Shown here: in pieces, positions 55,496-58,063 of the stretch
Numbering within the stretch: the stretch's first letter is position 1
Layout: each line of letters starts with the position of its first letter
Assembly (NCBI GenBank): GCA_028287285.1
Contig: JAQBPY010000142.1
Span: 1 to 58,063 of the forward strand
Length of the DNA: 58,063 nt
Direction of reading: 5' to 3'
From: Gemmatimonadota bacterium
GTDB lineage: Bacteria; Gemmatimonadota; Gemmatimonadetes; Gemmatimonadales; Gemmatimonadaceae
Notes under the pieces: generated by a model
What the model was told of the DNA's origin: nothing
Seen by the model: only the letters and a program-made list of their open reading frames with translations
The model's database searches: none
Program-made: the position numbers and the translations under genes

Positions 55496-58063
55496 ATGAG
55501 CAACGACACGGAGTCGAAGGGCGTCAAGCGCCGCGACTTCCTCAAGGTGCTCGGCGTCGCAAGCGCCACCGTTGGTACGGTGGGCTGCAGCTCCGAGAAG
55601 ATTGGAAATCTCATTCCGTACGTGGTCCATCCGGAGCAGACCGTTTCCGGGGTGTCCACGTACTACGCCACCACGTGCCGGGAGTGCGCTGCAGCGTGCG
55701 GTCTCATTGCAGAGACCCGCGACGGCCGCACCACGAAGCTCGAGGGCAACCCCGAGCACCCCATGAACAAGGGTGCACTGTGCGCGCGCGGCCAGTCTGC
55801 ATTGCAGGGCCTCTACAATCCCGATCGTCTCCGCGGCCCTATGGTCAAGGAGAACGGCGCATGGAAGGCCATCGAGTGGGACGCGGCCCTTACGCTGCTG
55901 AGCAGCAAGCTCGGCGAAGCGCGGAGCCGTGGCACCGCTGGCAACGCGGTGTTCTTCAACCAGCACGAAACGGGCAGCTTCCCCGGCTTCCTCGATTCAT
56001 GGCTCGCAGGCTTCGGCATGAAGCCGCACCTGAGCGTGGACTTCGAGGCCGACAGCGGCGTCATCGAGGCGAACCGGCAGAGCTATGGTGTCTCGTGGCC
56101 AAAGCTGTCCTTCTCCGATGCCAGGCTCATCGTCTCCTTTGGTGCTGACTTCCTCGAGACGTGGGGCCTCTCCGTTCCGCAGCAGCTCGACTTTGCCGAC
56201 GCCCGCGCGAAGATCGAGAATGCCCCGCGCTTCATCTACATTGGACCACGCCGCTCACTCACCGGGCTGAATGCCGATCAATGGATCGCGTGCAAGCCCG
56301 GCACCGAGCTCACCATCGCCAGCGCATTGGCCGGCGTCGGATCCATCGCCGACGCTGCGCGCGTGAGTGGCGTGGCGGAAGCCACCTTGACTCGCCTGCA
56401 GCAGGAGCTGGCGGCAGCAAAGCCGGCACTCGTCCTTGCTGGGTCCACCACGGCGGACGGTCGCGAGCTCGGACTCGCGGCCGCCACGCTGAACAAGGCC
56501 AGCGGCGCCATCGGCACCACCGTTCGCCCCGCAGAGGGATCCGGCGCATTCGACGGCATGTCGCACTTCAGCGATGTCGTGGCGGCAACGGAGCGCATGG
56601 CCGCTGGGCAGGTGCCCATCGCCTTCGTGCGCGGCGTCAACCCCGCGTACAGCCTTCCTGCATCCGCAAAGTTTGCCGATGCATTCAGCAAGGTCGCCTA
56701 CAAGGTGAGCTTTTCGCTCTACCCCGACGAGACGACCGAGCTGTGCGATCTCATCCTGCCCGATCTGCATTCCCTCGAGTCATGGGGTGATGCCGACGGC
56801 GGCAAGGGTGTGATCTCCATGCAGCAGCCGTCCATGGACCCCGTATTTCCGGGACCGCGCGGCACGGCTGAAATCCTCATGCAGCTCGCGCAAAAAGATC
56901 CGTCCAATGCGGCGAAGTATCCCAACAAGGACTATCGGAGCTGGTTGATCGGCAAGTTCTCCGGCGGCATGGGCGCGTTCACGACGGCTACGCAAAAGGG
57001 AATTGCCGCCGGCTCCATCACGCCGCGTGTGGTTGCTCCGGCCGCACCGGCAAAGACACTGCCGGCCATGGCATCGACGACTGGCGATTTCTTCCTCGTC
57101 ACGTACCTCTCGCCGGTCCTCGGCGACGGGCGCGGCGCGAACAAGCCCTGGCTGCTCGAGCTGCCGGATCCGGTCACCAAGGTGTTGTGGAGCTCGTGGG
57201 TGGAGATCCATCCCGAGACCGCGAACAAGATGGGCATCGAGCGCGGCGACATCATCGAGGTCAAGACGGCAAATGGCACCGTCAAGGCGCCCGCCTATCT
57301 GTATCTCGGCATTCGCACCGATACCATTGCCCTCGCCATCGGTCAGGGACACTCGTCCGTGGCCAAGCTCGCGGAGCATGATGGCAAGAACGTGAAGTCC
57401 ATGCCCATGCAGTGGGGTTACGGGCGCTACGCACGCAATCTGGGTGTTCGCGCCCACGATCTGCTGGCGGTCGGCACCAACACCGCGGGCGGCTTCTCGT
57501 TCACGAGTACCAGGGCGTCCATTGCAAAGACGGTCGATCACGAGACGCTCGTTTCCACCGAAGGCTCCGCGCGTCAGCACGGCCGCGGTATCGCGCAGGC
57601 GATTCCGATTGCCGAGCTGCTCGAGGAGCGAGAGGGGAAGGGCAAGAAGGAGCACGAGGAGCACGTCTCCGGCGAGGCGAGTCACGCGTTTCTTCCCGGC
57701 CTCCGCTCGCCTGTTGCGGCCGATGCGCAGGGTCAGCTCGGTGCGCCAACCTCCGAAGATCACGGCAAGGACAAGGGCATGTACGCGCCCAATCACTGGT
57801 CCGGCATGGCCAGTCGCCGCTGGGCCATGACCATCGACCTCGCGCGCTGCACCGGCTGTTCCGCGTGCGTCACGGCATGTTATGCCGAGAACAACATTCC
57901 AACCGTCGGTGCGTCGTGGCAAAATGCGACCATCTACGCCGTGGCCAAGCCGGGCTTCAACATCACCCGCGGCCGAGAGATGAACTGGCTGCGCCTCGAG
58001 CGGTACTTCGAGGGCGCGGACGAAGGGCAGTTGACGGAAGATTTCGAGGCCCGCTTCGTTCCG
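55496..58063 (+). CDS. actB: Alternative complex III iron-sulfur/molybdopterin-like subunit ActB (partial)
   Basis: ATG 55496 follows a TGAGGA site; the frame is open to the window edge (856 codons). KRRDFLKVLGVASATVGTVG is a twin-arginine signal. The first ~740 residues resemble molybdopterin oxidoreductases (TTCRECAAACGLIAETRDGR, KLEGNPEHPMNKGALCARGQ), which in ActB form a structural domain thought to lack the cofactor. The second part starts ~760: MTIDLARCTGCSACVTACYA and ENNIPTVG begin the four-cluster iron-sulfur domain that passes electrons from quinol to ActA hemes. The other act genes are expected to the right. Confidence 0.93.
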   Translation, partial: MSNDTESKGVKRRDFLKVLGVASATVGTVGCSSEKIGNLIPYVVHPEQTVSGVSTYYATTCRECAAACGLIAETRDGRTTKLEGNPEHPMNKGALCARGQSALQGLYNPDRLRGPMVKENGAWKAIEWDAALTLLSSKLGEARSRGTAGNAVFFNQHETGSFPGFLDSWLAGFGMKPHLSVDFEADSGVIEANRQSYGVSWPKLSFSDARLIVSFGADFLETWGLSVPQQLDFADARAKIENAPRFIYIGPRRSLTGLNADQWIACKPGTELTIASALAGVGSIADAARVSGVAEATLTRLQQELAAAKPALVLAGSTTADGRELGLAAATLNKASGAIGTTVRPAEGSGAFDGMSHFSDVVAATERMAAGQVPIAFVRGVNPAYSLPASAKFADAFSKVAYKVSFSLYPDETTELCDLILPDLHSLESWGDADGGKGVISMQQPSMDPVFPGPRGTAEILMQLAQKDPSNAAKYPNKDYRSWLIGKFSGGMGAFTTATQKGIAAGSITPRVVAPAAPAKTLPAMASTTGDFFLVTYLSPVLGDGRGANKPWLLELPDPVTKVLWSSWVEIHPETANKMGIERGDIIEVKTANGTVKAPAYLYLGIRTDTIALAIGQGHSSVAKLAEHDGKNVKSMPMQWGYGRYARNLGVRAHDLLAVGTNTAGGFSFTSTRASIAKTVDHETLVSTEGSARQHGRGIAQAIPIAELLEEREGKGKKEHEEHVSGEASHAFLPGLRSPVAADAQGQLGAPTSEDHGKDKGMYAPNHWSGMASRRWAMTIDLARCTGCSACVTACYAENNIPTVGASWQNATIYAVAKPGFNITRGREMNWLRLERYFEGADEGQLTEDFEARFVP

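Noticed and set aside
56780-57922. Minus-strand 380-codon frame opposite actB
   Set aside because: Shadow of the ActB frame, which has conserved cluster motifs.

Overview
The window joins two very different blocks of high-GC DNA. Positions 1 to about 28.3 kb are a tailed-phage genome segment (HK97-type head genes, terminase, replication genes, one repressor gene). Nearly all of it is on the minus strand, packed into short genes whose stops and starts overlap by 1-8 bases. Positions from about 28.46 kb to the end are ordinary bacterial chromosome with normal gene sizes on both strands. The host is most likely a member of Gemmatimonadota or a related high-GC phylum. This rests on alternative complex III (ActA/ActB), AIM24, SpeA and the GH38/heparinase-type genes, and is inference rather than a marker-gene assignment. 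No integrase, tRNA or duplicated attachment site is visible, so the segment is either a prophage whose other end lies left of the window or, less likely, an assembly join.

Phage layout, in transcription order (right to left). An entry module (28.15-23.64 kb) holds a membrane micro-protein, a phage-encoded sliding clamp (DnaN), a coiled-coil protein, a DNA methyltransferase broken by one extra G in a 9-G run, an HNH-like protein and a zinc-finger/HNH-repeat protein. It runs head-on into the only plus-strand phage gene, a small XRE repressor (23.41-23.63 kb). That repressor faces a near-consensus minus-strand promoter (TTTACA, 17 bp, TATAAT), and the two divergent promoters appear to share one -35 position. 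The minus-strand promoter drives a long early operon: an O-like replication protein, a DnaB-like helicase, about 20 small orphan genes, then csf1-csf2-csf3-cysH, rusA and more small genes. After an HNH gene come terS, terL, a LuxR-type DNA-binding protein, a protease-capsid fusion, a terminator hairpin, three small head genes and one 161-residue head gene, the portal and a collagen-repeat protein that runs off the left edge.

The most interesting system is at 10,979-14,430: Csf1 (zinc-finger large subunit), Csf2 (Cas7 type), Csf3 (Cas5 type) and a CysH-like PP-loop protein, with no Cas6, no DinG, no adaptation genes and no CRISPR array in view. That combination defines type IV-B CRISPR-Cas. 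Here it sits inside a phage early operon, and the long Csf1 may carry the small subunit (Cas11) as a C-terminal domain.

Host layout. An ABC exporter, a BlaI/M56-type regulatory pair with a striking 14-bp-periodic operator, a secreted amidohydrolase, an AIM24 protein, an ABC-2 efflux pair, pdxH and speA, superoxide dismutase, a DedA protein facing an M15-type peptidase, and small membrane proteins. Next is a glycan/peptide cluster (GH38 alpha-mannosidase, two Dpp-type permeases, a family 5 binding lipoprotein, a heparinase II/III-like lyase), then a SPOUT RNA methyltransferase, a coupled aminotransferase/amidohydrolase/amidohydrolase trio, and the start of the alternative complex III operon (actA, actB). 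Short interspersed hairpin repeats occur between host genes only.
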